A stretch of 39,444 bases of DNA from an uncultured Collinsella sp. (GCA_900550965.1 URUC01000005.1:1-39444); one strand, 5' to 3'; positions 16,365 through 25,471 are shown, counted from the first letter of the stretch. Numbers and translations are program-made. The notes: generated by a model from the letters alone, not told the origin.

Positions 16365-18677
16365 CTACGCCGACGCGCTGTCGCGAGCCGCCTGGCATGT
16401 AGGAGTCTGACGCAGCGTAAGCGGCTTGTCCCCCGCCTCGGCCGACGTGGTCAGCGTATACGTGATCGTCGTCGTCTCGCCAGCATGCAGGTCAACGGTT
16501 CCCGAATAGCAGGGAACTCCGTGCCAAGTGGCAGCGAACAGTCCAAACTGAGTCCCCTCAACGGTTAGATCGGTAATGCTGCCGCCTGTCGGCGCAAACA
16601 GCGATACATACAAGCGCTCATCGTCACGCGAGGTCCCAGGCGCACTGGCCGCTACGTAGTCGGGCAGCTTACCTGCCTCCTCCTGCGTCATGATGTTCGT
16701 CAGGGTAACGGTGATGCGATACGAGCAAGCGCCGTCGCCGTTCTTCACGCCCTGACCAATCTGCGTATCGGCGTTCAGATACCAGTCGAGCTTGGAGAAG
16801 CTCAGGTTGTTAAAGTAAACGCCGGCAACGGGATCTTCACTCGGGTCATCCGGATCGGGCAGCGAGGCGTCGATGTTCATCTCCTTGATAGCGTTCTGCT
16901 CGTCATCGTTTTTCATCCACGCGATCAGGCGGCCCTCTTCGGCACCGCGCTCAACGGCGCTGACAAGGTTCGCAACATCGACGTCGCCGATACCGCCAAG
17001 GATCTTGTCGAAGGCAGCGCTGGCGACGGATGCAAAGATGCCGTCCGACTCCTCGACCGGATAGTTCCAGTACACATCATGCATAAGCACCTTCGCCGCG
17101 TTAGTGCCGTCAACGACTGTACCGTCGGGCAGTGAAACATTACCCACGAGGCCCAACAGATACTGCAGGAATACCGGATCGATACCAATGACGCCATCGA
17201 CGTCCTGACCATATTCAGACTTCCACAGCGCGGCAACACGCTGCGAATTACGGGGCCAGTCGGGCGAATAGGTGTTGCCCGAGATGTATAGGTTGCTGTG
17301 GTCACCAAACAGCGTCTCATCTTCTTCGTCGACGCTCTCAACCGCCCCGTCTTTGCTGCGCGCAATGCAGGGAACAAACTCGCCAATCGACATCTGGCCG
17401 TCGGTGACCGAAATCAGGCCCTGCGAACCGCCAAAGCCGCCGCAGGCACGAATCTCGACGTTGTTCATGGCGTACACAAGGTAGTTGCGCGTCTGGCCGT
17501 TGGCGCCGAGCATCTGGGGAAGGACGGGGGCGACCTTCTCCGCCGCGTCAACCGCGCCGTTGAGGGTGGCAAAGCCGTCCTTGGCCTTATCGACCAGCTC
17601 GGTCACCTGGGAAATATGAGTATCGCCAATGCCCTGGATCTTCTCGTTGGCGCTCTTGAACACCTTCGAGCTGCTGGAAAGCGAATCGGCGACCGCCTGC
17701 AGCGCGGACACGTTAATCATGCCGTCCTGAAACAGCTTGCCGGGCGTGGCCTGCGAAAGGTTATCGGCCATGGGAACCAGCGCATTGCTCGAGACATCGG
17801 ACAGGGCGTCGATCATGGTGCGGGCCGCATTGATGTCGCTGCCATACACCGGGATAAACGAAGCCGCCGTCCACAGCGGGCTCGAGGTCTCCGCCTTCAT
17901 GCTGTCGCAAAGCTCATCAATCTTCTTCGCGTCGTCAGGCAGCGTCGAAAAATCGCCCGACGTGACCTTGTCCTTAAGGCCACCGACAATCTCGACGGCC
18001 TCCTTCGCTTCACTCTTTACGGTCTTTGCCGAGTTAAGCAGCATAAAGCCGCTTGCGCCAAGCGCAACGAGAAGCACCGCGACTACAGCGGCAATAATGG
18101 CGCCGGTGTGACGCTTTTTGCGTTCGCCCTTGCGATGGCGATGACGGACCAGACCGTCAAAGGTCGAACTCGACGAAGCGTCGCTACCGTAGTTCAAGCC
18201 AAAATCGTAATAATCTTCCTTGGAACCCGAGCCCGCAAACTCGGCACCGCTATCATCCAGGCGGGCGAACGTGCCAGTCTCGGAGGCACCGGTGTAAATC
18301 GTGCCAAGGTTACCCGTAAGCCCCGCGCCACCGGCAGAGGGAGTATTGTTGGCGGCCTTGCCGGCATTAACGTTGCCGGCGGCATTTGCGGCGTTGGTAG
18401 CACCTGCGTTGTTCGCAGGTACCGAAGGAGCCCCGCTCGGCTGCGACGCGGAGGTTGCACCGCCCGCAAAGACATTCCCTCTTGCACGGCCGGTCTTTTT
18501 TGCCTTTTGAGACTGCTCGCACAGAGCGGTAAACATCGCCGTCTCGCCCGGGGACACGCGCTTACCGGAACCGCCCTGTCCAGCGCCGCCCGGCGTGCCG
18601 GCCTTACCAGCCCCGTTCGGACGCGGCGGGACTGCAGGACGGCCGCTATCGCTGCCCTTAAAGTGATTACCAGCCAT
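16365..18677 (-). CDS. DUF4012 domain-containing membrane-anchored protein
   Basis: A 770-residue protein of unknown function, found in actinobacteria and often near surface-polysaccharide genes. Residues 1-190 are a low-complexity Gly/Ala/Asn/Pro-rich cytoplasmic stretch ending in the basic run HRHRKGERKKRH. One transmembrane helix follows at about 192-214, then a large extracytoplasmic DUF4012 region that includes NNVEIRACGGFGGSQG. The final ~150 residues, with YRITVTLTNIMT, look like a beta-rich extracellular domain. I chose the ATG at 18677, with GAGGA upstream; an in-frame TTG lies at 18704. It is upstream of glmM on the same strand, consistent with an envelope role but not proof of one. 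Confidence 0.8.
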   Translation of the reverse strand: MAGNHFKGSDSGRPAVPPRPNGAGKAGTPGGAGQGGSGKRVSPGETAMFTALCEQSQKAKKTGRARGNVFAGGATSASQPSGAPSVPANNAGATNAANAAGNVNAGKAANNTPSAGGAGLTGNLGTIYTGASETGTFARLDDSGAEFAGSGSKEDYYDFGLNYGSDASSSSTFDGLVRHRHRKGERKKRHTGAIIAAVVAVLLVALGASGFMLLNSAKTVKSEAKEAVEIVGGLKDKVTSGDFSTLPDDAKKIDELCDSMKAETSSPLWTAASFIPVYGSDINAARTMIDALSDVSSNALVPMADNLSQATPGKLFQDGMINVSALQAVADSLSSSSKVFKSANEKIQGIGDTHISQVTELVDKAKDGFATLNGAVDAAEKVAPVLPQMLGANGQTRNYLVYAMNNVEIRACGGFGGSQGLISVTDGQMSIGEFVPCIARSKDGAVESVDEEDETLFGDHSNLYISGNTYSPDWPRNSQRVAALWKSEYGQDVDGVIGIDPVFLQYLLGLVGNVSLPDGTVVDGTNAAKVLMHDVYWNYPVEESDGIFASVASAAFDKILGGIGDVDVANLVSAVERGAEEGRLIAWMKNDDEQNAIKEMNIDASLPDPDDPSEDPVAGVYFNNLSFSKLDWYLNADTQIGQGVKNGDGACSYRITVTLTNIMTQEEAGKLPDYVAASAPGTSRDDERLYVSLFAPTGGSITDLTVEGTQFGLFAATWHGVPCYSGTVDLHAGETTTITYTLTTSAEAGDKPLTLRQTPTCQAARDSASA

Positions 18678-18826
18678 AAAGAAATCCTCGCAATTGAGTC
18701 GCAATGAAAAAGTCCATAACGTTACTAGTCTATGGCATTTTGAGCATCGACAGCTAAACTCCAGACACGGACATCAATTGGCGAAAATGTGGCACAACAC
18801 CTTTTCCGTCTTGGCGGCGGCGCCAG

Positions 18827-19849
18827 CTACACCGTGAGGAACATCATCACGATGATCATGGCAAAGCCGATAAGGTCGGTCGGCAAAAACACCGTGCCCA
18901 GCATAACGGCGCTGGTGATGGTCGCCGAAACCGGCTCCACAGTTCCGATGAGGCTCGCACGCACCGAGCCGATGTCCTTAACGCCCTGCATATAGAGCAT
19001 GTAAGCAAAAAACGAGCCGATAACCACGAATACCGCGAGCGCCTCGACGCCGGCAGCGTCGAGTGCCGGCATATGCGCCCAAGGCTGCACGAAGACGCAC
19101 GAGACCACGCCCGCCGTGAGCATTGCCGAGCCCGTGACGATGGGGCTGCCGTATTCGGGCAGGATCTTGGCGGGAATCACCGCCATACACGTGGCGCTGA
19201 CCGCACACATAAGACCTGCTGCCAGGCCAAGCGGCGAGATATTCAGGCTGGTGGGGTCGCCGCCGGTGGCGATTAAAAAGGTTCCACCCAGAGCCAGGCC
19301 AATGCCGATGACTTCGCGAGTGCGCGGCATGCGGCGATCGGTCACGCAGGTGTAGCCCATGATGATAACGAGCTGCAGGCACTGGAGCACCGTCGCGGTT
19401 CCGGCGTTCGTCAGGCGCACGGCCGAAAGATAGCAAAACTGGTTGAACAGCAGACCAAAGGCGGTAAAGAGCAGCAGCTGCTTGCGATCGGCGGGTGTGG
19501 TCCAGAGCTTAATCAGGCGCTCGCGGTCGCGCGTAACGACCACGGCCATAAAGAGTAGACCGGCGAGAATCTGACGCACGCTCATAAGCCACAAGGTGTC
19601 GACGTGGTAGGTATCGAACAGAAAACTCGCGCTGGTGCCCGAGAAGCCCCAAAACGAACCGCCCACCAGCGTAGCCAAGACGCCCGTGATCATCTTGCGC
19701 GTCGAAGCGCTGTTCAGGCGGTCGCGCCATGCGCGACGGGTGTTGCGGCTAAGCTCGTCGGTGCCCTCGGGCACATCAATGTTCGATATATCGGTCATCG
19801 GCACCGAAGCCCCTGCGCCTTCGGCCTGCTCGACACGCTCTTTGCTCAT
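18827..19849 (-). CDS. EamA/DMT-family transporter
   Basis: Integral membrane drug/metabolite transporter, probably an exporter of amino acids or other metabolites. About 340 residues with ten predicted helices in two EamA repeats: the first from about residue 55 (GSFWGFSGTSASF) and the second from about 190 (AAGLMCAVSATCMA), with the typical EPVSATITSAVMLG near the C-terminus. The ATG at 19849 follows GGGGGAGTGGA; the open frame extends to 20056 without family similarity. The first ~50 residues are a hydrophilic tail. Substrate cannot be assigned. Confidence 0.85.
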   Translation of the reverse strand: MSKERVEQAEGAGASVPMTDISNIDVPEGTDELSRNTRRAWRDRLNSASTRKMITGVLATLVGGSFWGFSGTSASFLFDTYHVDTLWLMSVRQILAGLLFMAVVVTRDRERLIKLWTTPADRKQLLLFTAFGLLFNQFCYLSAVRLTNAGTATVLQCLQLVIIMGYTCVTDRRMPRTREVIGIGLALGGTFLIATGGDPTSLNISPLGLAAGLMCAVSATCMAVIPAKILPEYGSPIVTGSAMLTAGVVSCVFVQPWAHMPALDAAGVEALAVFVVIGSFFAYMLYMQGVKDIGSVRASLIGTVEPVSATITSAVMLGTVFLPTDLIGFAMIIVMMFLTV

Positions 19850-20080
19850 TCCACTCCCCCGAAGCAGCCTGGAAACAATTCGGCTTACCTTACCACGGCG
19901 AAGGCACCAGCTGGAGGCTTGTCCGCTTATCGGTAGGACAATTCCGCAGGCGTCTTTCCATAGCTCGATACCGCAATGGCCTTGCATTGCGCGACAGCCA
20001 AATCGCGGCAGCAGGCTCTTTTGAAATGGATATGACAAAGCCCCCGAATTCCACAATGTAAGCGATTTTTAAAAATGTTC

Positions 20081-20109
20081 TTGCCACCGAGTTCAGGCTC
20101 CGTTATATT
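20081..20109 (+). promoter_or_regulatory. Promoter of tRNA-Val
   Basis: TTGCCA (20081-20086) and TATATT (20104-20109) are separated by 17 bp, about 30 bp before the mature tRNA. Confidence 0.75.
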
Positions 20110-20138
20110 ATCCCTTGCGCGCTTGCGCACCCTTGATC

Positions 20139-20213
20139 GGGCGTTTAGCTCAGGGGGAGAGCGCTTCCCTGACACGGAAGAGGTCAGAAGTTCAAATCTT
20201 CTAACGCCCACCA
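20139..20213 (+). tRNA. tRNA-Val(GAC)
   Basis: Full cloverleaf. Acceptor GGGCGTT pairs with AACGCCC, the anticodon stem CTTCC/GGAAG holds the loop CTGACAC with anticodon GAC, and the T arm is AGAAG/CTTCT. CCA is encoded. The genes downstream look accessory, so this may be an integration hot spot, though I find no second copy of its 3' end in the window. Confidence 0.97.
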
Positions 20214-20221
20214 AATGTTCG

Positions 20222-20258
20222 CAGCTCAGAGGCTATGTCCTCTGGGCTGTTTTGTTTT
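20222..20258 (+). terminator. Intrinsic terminator of tRNA-Val
   Basis: CAGCtCAGAGG-ctatgt-CCTCTGgGCTG followed by TTTTGTTTT, 9 bp after the encoded CCA. The remaining ~290 bp before the next gene hold no gene I can support. Confidence 0.88.
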
Positions 20259-20548
20259 ATGTCGCCAAATCCGCTGGCAGTTCCAACCGTCATCGCAACG
20301 CAACATCAATTCACCTGACGAATGGCAGCCAAACATATTCAATACCCCAACATCAACAATAGCCAGGCACAAAACTGCGCCGCAAGCTGCTCCAACCGCC
20401 CAACTGACCAAAAGCTGACCATCTACTTGCCGATCTATCCATCGGCATAACCAATCAGTCCGCACCGCAACTTCTCAGCAAAACGCCGCGATGTCTGCGC
20501 CCTGCGGTATCCTTGAGCCACTTGCACCTGCAGCACCAAGGAGCCGCC

Positions 20549-21235
20549 ATGCGCACCGAGCTCGATGTCCCCTTTTCGCACAAAGAAGAAGCCAAGGCGC
20601 TGGGCGCCAAATGGGACCGGACCAAGAAGATCTGGTATGTACCCAGCGGCGTCAACCCCGAGCCCTTTGCCGAGTGGCTGCCCGGTGTTGACCGATCCGA
20701 CCCCTCAGCGCCGTATATATATCTAGTACTGGGCAAGCGCGAGTGCTGGAAGTGTCACAAAGAGACCTCGGTCGCGGCCTTCGGCATTCCCTATCGAACC
20801 GATGACGGCAAGGGCATCGCCATTGCGCACGCGCCCAACGAAGCCGGGCACATTGCCATCGACACGGCCAATGCCAACGCGCTCGCCATTGCTCCCGCTC
20901 TTGGCTGCGTCCCGGGCGAGATCCGCGACTATCTTTCTAAGCGCTGTGGCTACAAACCCGTAGGCGCACGAGCCTCCAAAGCCCCGTCGCTCGGCAACAC
21001 GTGCACCAGTTGCGACGCGCTGCAAGGCAGCCGCTATCTGTTCGAAGAACCCACGTCCCCGTTTGCCCTCACCGCCATCAACAAGCTGCCGGCACTGGAG
21101 TTTGTACGTGTCGAAGTTGCCGGCGTCTTTGGCGTCCCGGCCACGCGCACCGACTTTGACCAGGCACTCTTTACTTGGGCACGCGACCATCAAGCCGAGT
21201 TCCACAAGCAGCTCGGTGAGGGGATTTATTTGTAG
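20549..21235 (+). CDS. DUF5710 domain-containing protein
   Basis: A 228-residue protein of unknown role. Residues 1-45 match the DUF5710 fold (LDVPFSHKEEAKALGAKWD followed by KIWYVP), a short module found on mobile-element primases and nucleic-acid-related proteins. The rest has two Cys pairs, CWKCH near 73 and CTSC near 152, which may form one zinc site. The ATG at 20549 follows AAGGAG. First gene after tRNA-Val and, by content, part of an accessory region. Confidence 0.75.
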   Translation: MRTELDVPFSHKEEAKALGAKWDRTKKIWYVPSGVNPEPFAEWLPGVDRSDPSAPYIYLVLGKRECWKCHKETSVAAFGIPYRTDDGKGIAIAHAPNEAGHIAIDTANANALAIAPALGCVPGEIRDYLSKRCGYKPVGARASKAPSLGNTCTSCDALQGSRYLFEEPTSPFALTAINKLPALEFVRVEVAGVFGVPATRTDFDQALFTWARDHQAEFHKQLGEGIYL

Positions 21236-21273
21236 GAACGGAGATGCCTTCACAGCCAGCTCCTCCGCATCAC

Positions 21274-21534
21274 CTATCCCTCGTCGCCGGCGTCGTACAC
21301 GATATCGAGGCCACAAACAGGGCATTTCTCCTGATACACCGGCATATGAACGCCTGTCCGTTTTCTCACTTCGTCGCTAAGTCTGTCGCGCGCATCGATG
21401 AACCGAATGTCGAGGCACGGTATTTGCGAGCCGCAGCAAGGACAGGAGACGACAAACGACCCGCAATCAACTTCTACGCTCGGAAACATTTTGTTGTCTA
21501 AAAGGGCACACGGCAGTTTTCCGTACTTCCCCAT
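21274..21534 (-). CDS. Small zinc-ribbon-like protein
   Basis: An 86-residue protein from the ATG at 21534 (MGKYGKLPC) with CPCC near residue 33 and CPVC near 73, a spacing that fits a zinc ribbon. Function unknown. The same frame is open to a GTG at 21630, overlapping the end of the upstream gene; the extra residues (AMQSRARLPVHAFPDLYSER) look protein-like. So either the two genes overlap, or a single longer protein has been split by a frameshift near 21635. Confidence 0.55.
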   Translation of the reverse strand: MGKYGKLPCALLDNKMFPSVEVDCGSFVVSCPCCGSQIPCLDIRFIDARDRLSDEVRKRTGVHMPVYQEKCPVCGLDIVYDAGDEG

Positions 21535-21554
21535 CGCAATATCGCCTCGCCAGC

Positions 21555-22124
21555 TCACGCTCGCTCCCCTCTCGCTATACAAATCAGGAAAAGCATGCAC
21601 CGGCAGGCGTGCGCGAGATTGCATCGCCACGCGATCCGATCAAACAACACGATCGTAAAAGACCGCCAAAGCCAAATTTCATCGTCGGTCGCACCCTGTC
21701 CGGCAAACTCAATATCGACGGGTATGTGCTTCAGATAACTCATGTCGGGCGCAAAACGAGGGTCCGGTCCGCCTTTATGAACAGGACCGTGCAGAACAAA
21801 CCATTCGTTTTCGGGCTCGAACCGCTCAACAAACGCAAGGCCGAGGACCTTATAGCCCACCTCGGTTGCAAATATGACTCCGACTGGGACGCCACATTCC
21901 ATGCAGTTGAGCATTTTACGGTTGTAATTCTGGTCTCGAAAACCGACGGTACCCGGCGCTTGAACCGAGTACTTAATGACCCACGTACCATCGTCCAAAT
22001 AGAGCGAAGGCACATTGTTGATGCTCTCGGTTTGCCGCTGGCGCACTTGTACCCCGCTACCCCACTCCCCTGTATACTGATGTAGCACGTGTTTCATCCG
22101 GGCTTGTTGGGCCGGATTGTTCAT
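21555..22124 (-). CDS. Hypothetical protein, start uncertain
   Basis: Up to 189 residues. The middle looks like a genuine folded domain (SLYLDDGTWVIKYSV, CMECGVPVGVIF, KVLGLAFVERFEPENEWF), but I do not recognise the family. The last ~30 residues (WRCNLAHACRCMLFLICIARG) are Cys/Arg-rich and look like out-of-frame translation, hinting at a frameshift joining it to the gene at 21274. None of the ATGs has a good ribosome binding site; a GTG at 22046 preceded by GGGG is an alternative. The upstream end lies 11 bp from a divergent gene. Confidence 0.5.
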   Translation of the reverse strand: MNNPAQQARMKHVLHQYTGEWGSGVQVRQRQTESINNVPSLYLDDGTWVIKYSVQAPGTVGFRDQNYNRKMLNCMECGVPVGVIFATEVGYKVLGLAFVERFEPENEWFVLHGPVHKGGPDPRFAPDMSYLKHIPVDIEFAGQGATDDEIWLWRSFTIVLFDRIAWRCNLAHACRCMLFLICIARGERA

Positions 22125-22135
22125 GGGAGGGTCTT

Positions 22136-22626
22136 ATGGCTGCTTCGAATCCGCCTAAGGGGAGCGTTTCTTCTTCGTCCATCAAGCCGGTTACGCGCAA
22201 GGCCGTGCGCTGCCAGCGCGAGGTCGCTTGGCTCGTCACGCAGGCGGCGGGTAGGCTTGTGGCGACCACTCAGGACGTCAATGCGCCTACGCCGAGCTTG
22301 TGTTAGCGGCGGCGCTGGATTTTGTGCGCCAATTGGAGCTTGCCGCGCAGGATGCCAGCGGCCACCTCGACTACCAGAATGTTATGGCGCCCGACCTGCA
22401 AACGTTCTGTCACATGGCCAAGTTGCCCGCCGCGCCCAATGCGCTTTCGGACGTAGGCTACATGTTTACGCTTTCGGGCGCGGACCTTATCCGCGATATC
22501 TGCGCATACTGCAGCGAGCTCGCCGAGCGCAGCGTCTTTGGCACGGCAGAAGTCAAACCGGGATATGTCATCAAGCTGGTTCTTAGGCTGTTCCTGATGG
22601 ACGGGTTCGGGGCCATGCCGGCGTAA
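22136..22626 (+). pseudogene. Frameshifted gene of unknown function
   Basis: The ATG at 22136 has a strong GGGAGG site but its frame stops at TAG (22302-22304) after 55 residues. The continuation is in another frame from about 22283 and ends at 22626. Joined, it reads as one Ala-rich, mostly helical protein of about 163 residues: VTRKAVRCQREVAWLVTQ at the start, then AYAELVLAAALDFVRQ, then YVIKLVLRLFLMDGFG at the end. A single missing base around 22282-22290 explains it. The downstream part alone could start at GTG 22300, without a good ribosome binding site. Confidence 0.65.
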
Positions 22627-22672
22627 GCCGAGTCTTTAGCACCACCGTCGACTGAGCAACAACCGCTTTACC

Positions 22673-22721
22673 TTAGTGGGCGCCAATTGAGGGTCAATTA
22701 TTGGGTTGCCTCGTCCACTAA
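22673..22721 (-). terminator. Hairpin downstream of the AlbA_2 gene
   Basis: TTAGTGG/CCACTAA arms enclose a perfect AATTGA-ggg-TCAATT hairpin, a few bases after the stop codon of the minus-strand gene. There is no long T-run, so it is a weak terminator candidate. Confidence 0.35.
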
Positions 22722-22726
22722 CGCAT

Positions 22727-24193
22727 TTATTCCACGCGCTCTGATAGTCGATATTTGCGGTTGCGGCTCGTCGCCGGCGCCGTGGGCTCAAGCTCGCCTT
22801 GAGCAATGAGCGCGTTGACGCGCGACCTAACCTGGGAAATTGTAAGCTCCGTGCGTTCTGCCAGCTCACGCGTCCCCAGCTCGCCGTAATGTTTGAGTGC
22901 CGTCACAATTAAGCCCCCGCCATGATCGACCGGCTCGATCTTTGAACGGTAAAGTACGACCTTGAACCGATCGAACCCCGGGCAGAACAGGGGCTCGGCC
23001 AGACCATGCGCGCGCATGGCATCGATCATCATCGGGATGCCCGAGCCATTGCCCTCAGCCGGCGAACCTGCGCCATCCGGCAGCGGGACAATCGACATGA
23101 GTTTCACGAGCGTCGCGTTACGGCATCGGGAGCTGCCGTCAAACAAGTTCTCGCGAGTCTTCCCTCCATAAAGGCCGCCGGGATTCGTCACCTCGATACG
23201 GTCGTCAAAAACGTCGACGGTGATCGATTGCCCACAGAACCGATCCCCGTATTCCCTGTGGATAACCGCGTTGGCGACTGCCTCGCGCAGGACCTCCTCG
23301 GGAATCTCCAGCGAGTCGATACGCGAGATGCCTTGGACGGTCGAGGTGCGGCGCAGGTTTTTGGCGACAGCCGCGACAGTATCCGAAATCATCTCGCCCA
23401 GGGTGCCCTCGCAGACTGTGCGGTCCATAAATCTTAGCGGTCCCGCAGCGCCCTTTTGAGTTCCCGCATGGACAGCCACATCAATGAAGAGCTTGGGATA
23501 GAACTGCTGAGGGTAAACGCCCGCGGCAAGGAGGCCGGCCTTGGTAACATTGCCCTGGAAGTCGAGGAGATTCAGGCGCTCCATCTTTGTCTTCTTGTCC
23601 GTCGCACCACGCATCGCTCGAGGCGTCAACGAATAGGCGCGTTCTATCGTGCGGTCGACCAGCGACTCGTCGAGATCGCCCACACTCGTGCCGGGCACCG
23701 CATCGCGATCGCTAGGACTCGTCCGTTCGTATGACGACAGTGCCAAAACCTCGGTCGACGAAAGGGGCACGTCTTTGTCATCGACGCGCTTGTAGCTGCC
23801 GCCCTGGGCGCCCCGCTCTATTACATAGCAAGGCTTGCTCGACGGGTCGAGCTCCTCAATCGTGATGACCAGAACCACGGTGCCCTGGAGCTCCACGCGC
23901 TCAATGGTGTATTTGGGCGGATTGGCCAGCTTTCCGCGACCGCCGGCATCGCCCATGCCCGCCACGAATTGGTTGAGCACTTTCTCGGTCTCAAAGTTTG
24001 TAACTGGGACAAAACCCGCGTGCTCGCTCACTCCGAGTACGATGATGCCGCCGGCGGTGTTTGCGAAAGCGCTGACCGTTTCCCATACGTCGCGGGAAAG
24101 TGTCGTGGCGCTCTCCTTGACCTCGACGTTAAGATCGTCCGAGCCCATGCGTCTTAAAGACTCGAGCAAACCGGCCAGCTCGTTTTCGTTCAT
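22727..24193 (-). CDS. AlbA_2-domain putative transcriptional regulator with GHKL-like ATP-binding domain
   Basis: A 488-residue protein of the type often labelled ATP-binding protein or RecG-like regulator. AlbA_2 (Schlafen AAA_4) domain at about 10-130, with LNVEVKESA and AFANTAGGIIVLGV. The ATPase-like region at about 300-420 has LREAVANAVIHREY and a glycine-rich GNGSGIPM. A C-terminal winged helix from about 430 has LGTRELAERTELTISQVRSRV. The ATG at 24193 has GGGA 7 nt upstream; a GTG lies 6 bp earlier. The region just upstream holds two copies of a repeat built from ATCTCTCGT, which could be its own operators. Targets unknown. Confidence 0.8.
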   Translation of the reverse strand: MNENELAGLLESLRRMGSDDLNVEVKESATTLSRDVWETVSAFANTAGGIIVLGVSEHAGFVPVTNFETEKVLNQFVAGMGDAGGRGKLANPPKYTIERVELQGTVVLVITIEELDPSSKPCYVIERGAQGGSYKRVDDKDVPLSSTEVLALSSYERTSPSDRDAVPGTSVGDLDESLVDRTIERAYSLTPRAMRGATDKKTKMERLNLLDFQGNVTKAGLLAAGVYPQQFYPKLFIDVAVHAGTQKGAAGPLRFMDRTVCEGTLGEMISDTVAAVAKNLRRTSTVQGISRIDSLEIPEEVLREAVANAVIHREYGDRFCGQSITVDVFDDRIEVTNPGGLYGGKTRENLFDGSSRCRNATLVKLMSIVPLPDGAGSPAEGNGSGIPMMIDAMRAHGLAEPLFCPGFDRFKVVLYRSKIEPVDHGGGLIVTALKHYGELGTRELAERTELTISQVRSRVNALIAQGELEPTAPATSRNRKYRLSERVE

Positions 24194-24242
24194 CTGCACG
24201 TCCCTTCGCTTGGTCCTGCGGAGAATGCCGCAGACGGATTTC

Positions 24243-24490
24243 CCTCGTCTCTCAGTTATCTCTCGTAATTATCTCTCGTCTTTCTGTTATCTCTCGTATT
24301 AGATATGAGTGAAAGATGAGAGATAAGATATCTCTACCTGCTTCATTAAATCATGTTTTTGCTGGTGGAACAATCGATATTGAGACAATACCATGGTTGC
24401 TTGTCTCTTTGCTGCTGAGCTATCTCTCGTAATTATCTCTCGTCTTTAATCTATCTCTCGTGTTAGTGACGAATGAGAGACGAGAGATGC
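24243..24490. repeat. ATCTCTCGT repeat cluster upstream of the AlbA_2 gene
   Basis: Two related units of about 75 bp (24257-24330 and 24419-24490) each contain three ATCTCTCGT copies on the plus strand. Inverted copies follow: GAGAGATA in the first unit and ACGAGAGAT in the second. Six forward and two inverted copies in all. The segment between, 24331-24418, is AT-rich and unremarkable. Confidence 0.7.
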
Positions 24491-24503
24491 GTGAGTGATG
24501 CAT

Positions 24504-24522
24504 GAGCGTGGATTATTGGACG
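24504..24522 (+). repeat. Truncated copy of the GAGCGTGGA/TCCACGCTC repeat family
   Basis: GAGCGTGGATTATTGGACG matches the left arm of the 64-bp palindrome at 29637, but the right arm is missing. The ~36 bp upstream also align with 29601-29636, so the two loci share a composite repeat. Confidence 0.65.
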
Positions 24523-24543
24523 GTCGGAAAATCCCTCAAACAA

Positions 24544-24577
24544 AAAACGGGGTCGGCCTTACGCCGAGCCCCGTTTT
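24544..24577 (-). terminator. Terminator of the deglycase-IIC-IID operon
   Basis: AAAACGGGGtCGGC-cttac-GCCGaGCCCCGTTTT, with a T-run on the minus strand, 45 bp after the IID stop codon. Confidence 0.88.
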
Positions 24578-24622
24578 CAAACGGTCAGTTAGTTATCCAA
24601 CGCGCGAGCATAGCAGTCAACA

Positions 24623-25471
24623 TTACGCCGCCGCGAACACTCCCAAGCCCGTTCCGATGATGCAGATTGCGAAGATGCCCAAGATGATCCAAATGGTCTT
24701 GACGCCCTTTTTATAGAGGGCAACGCAAGCGAACGTTGCCAGCAAGGGCAGCAGACCGGGGAAGATCGAATCGAACAGATCCTGCAGGACAATCTCCGAA
24801 CCACCCACGTCAAAGGTCAAAGCCGTGGACAGCGAGGCCTGTGCCGCAATCATGGCGCCGATAACGGTCATTCCGAGGACACCGGCAGCATGCGTCATGC
24901 GAGACATAAGGTTGCTCTCTTCGGACTGCTGCAAAAACTTGGTTCCCAAGTCGTAACCCAGATGGGCGGCGACGATACGCGTTGCAAAGTTAATCACGGA
25001 GTAGATGAGCGCGTACACGATGGGGCCGAGCGGGTTGCCCGTCGAAGCGATGCCAATACCAATGCCGGCGGCAACCACGCGGAACGTACCCCAGTAGAAC
25101 GAATCGCCGATGCCGGAAAGCGGTCCCATGAGGCCGACCTTCATGGCGTTAATCGAGGACGTGTCGAAGTTCTTATCGGCAGCCGCCTGCTCTTCCATCG
25201 AAACCGTTAGGCCGGCTACAAACGGAAGCACATGAGGCGTGATGTTAAAGAACTCGGTATGGCGATCGAGCGCCGCATAGTAATCGTCGTCGTTGGGATA
25301 GATCTTTCGCAGGGGCTTCTGAATGGTGTACATGAAGCCCATTGCCATCATCTTGTCGTACGACTGCGAGCACTGGCTCGTAAACTGGCGAAGGAACATG
25401 CTCCGATACATATCGGGAGTCATAATCGCGTCCTTCTTGGCCTCTTTGAGGTCGGTGTTCTGGATAGCCAT
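24623..25471 (-). CDS. PTS mannose/fructose/sorbose-family IID component
   Basis: Membrane subunit of a mannose-class phosphotransferase system that imports and phosphorylates a sugar or sugar derivative together with IIC. 282 residues. Family features: MFLRQFTSQCSQSYDKMMAMGF near the N-terminus, NTHPHVLPFVAGL-like NITPHVLPFVAGL, GLMGPLSGIGDSFYWG, and a hydrophobic C-terminal helix pair. The ATG overlaps the IIC stop codon by one base, so translation is coupled. Last gene of deglycase-IIC-IID. Confidence 0.93.
   Translation of the reverse strand: MAIQNTDLKEAKKDAIMTPDMYRSMFLRQFTSQCSQSYDKMMAMGFMYTIQKPLRKIYPNDDDYYAALDRHTEFFNITPHVLPFVAGLTVSMEEQAAADKNFDTSSINAMKVGLMGPLSGIGDSFYWGTFRVVAAGIGIGIASTGNPLGPIVYALIYSVINFATRIVAAHLGYDLGTKFLQQSEESNLMSRMTHAAGVLGMTVIGAMIAAQASLSTALTFDVGGSEIVLQDLFDSIFPGLLPLLATFACVALYKKGVKTIWIILGIFAICIIGTGLGVFAAA

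Noticed and set aside
21609..22085. 158-residue plus-strand frame opposite the hypothetical gene
   Set aside because: The minus-strand frame has far better protein-like composition.
20190..24300. Integrated element with tRNA-derived attachment site
   Set aside because: The genes look accessory, but there is no integrase and no second copy of the tRNA 3' end in the window.
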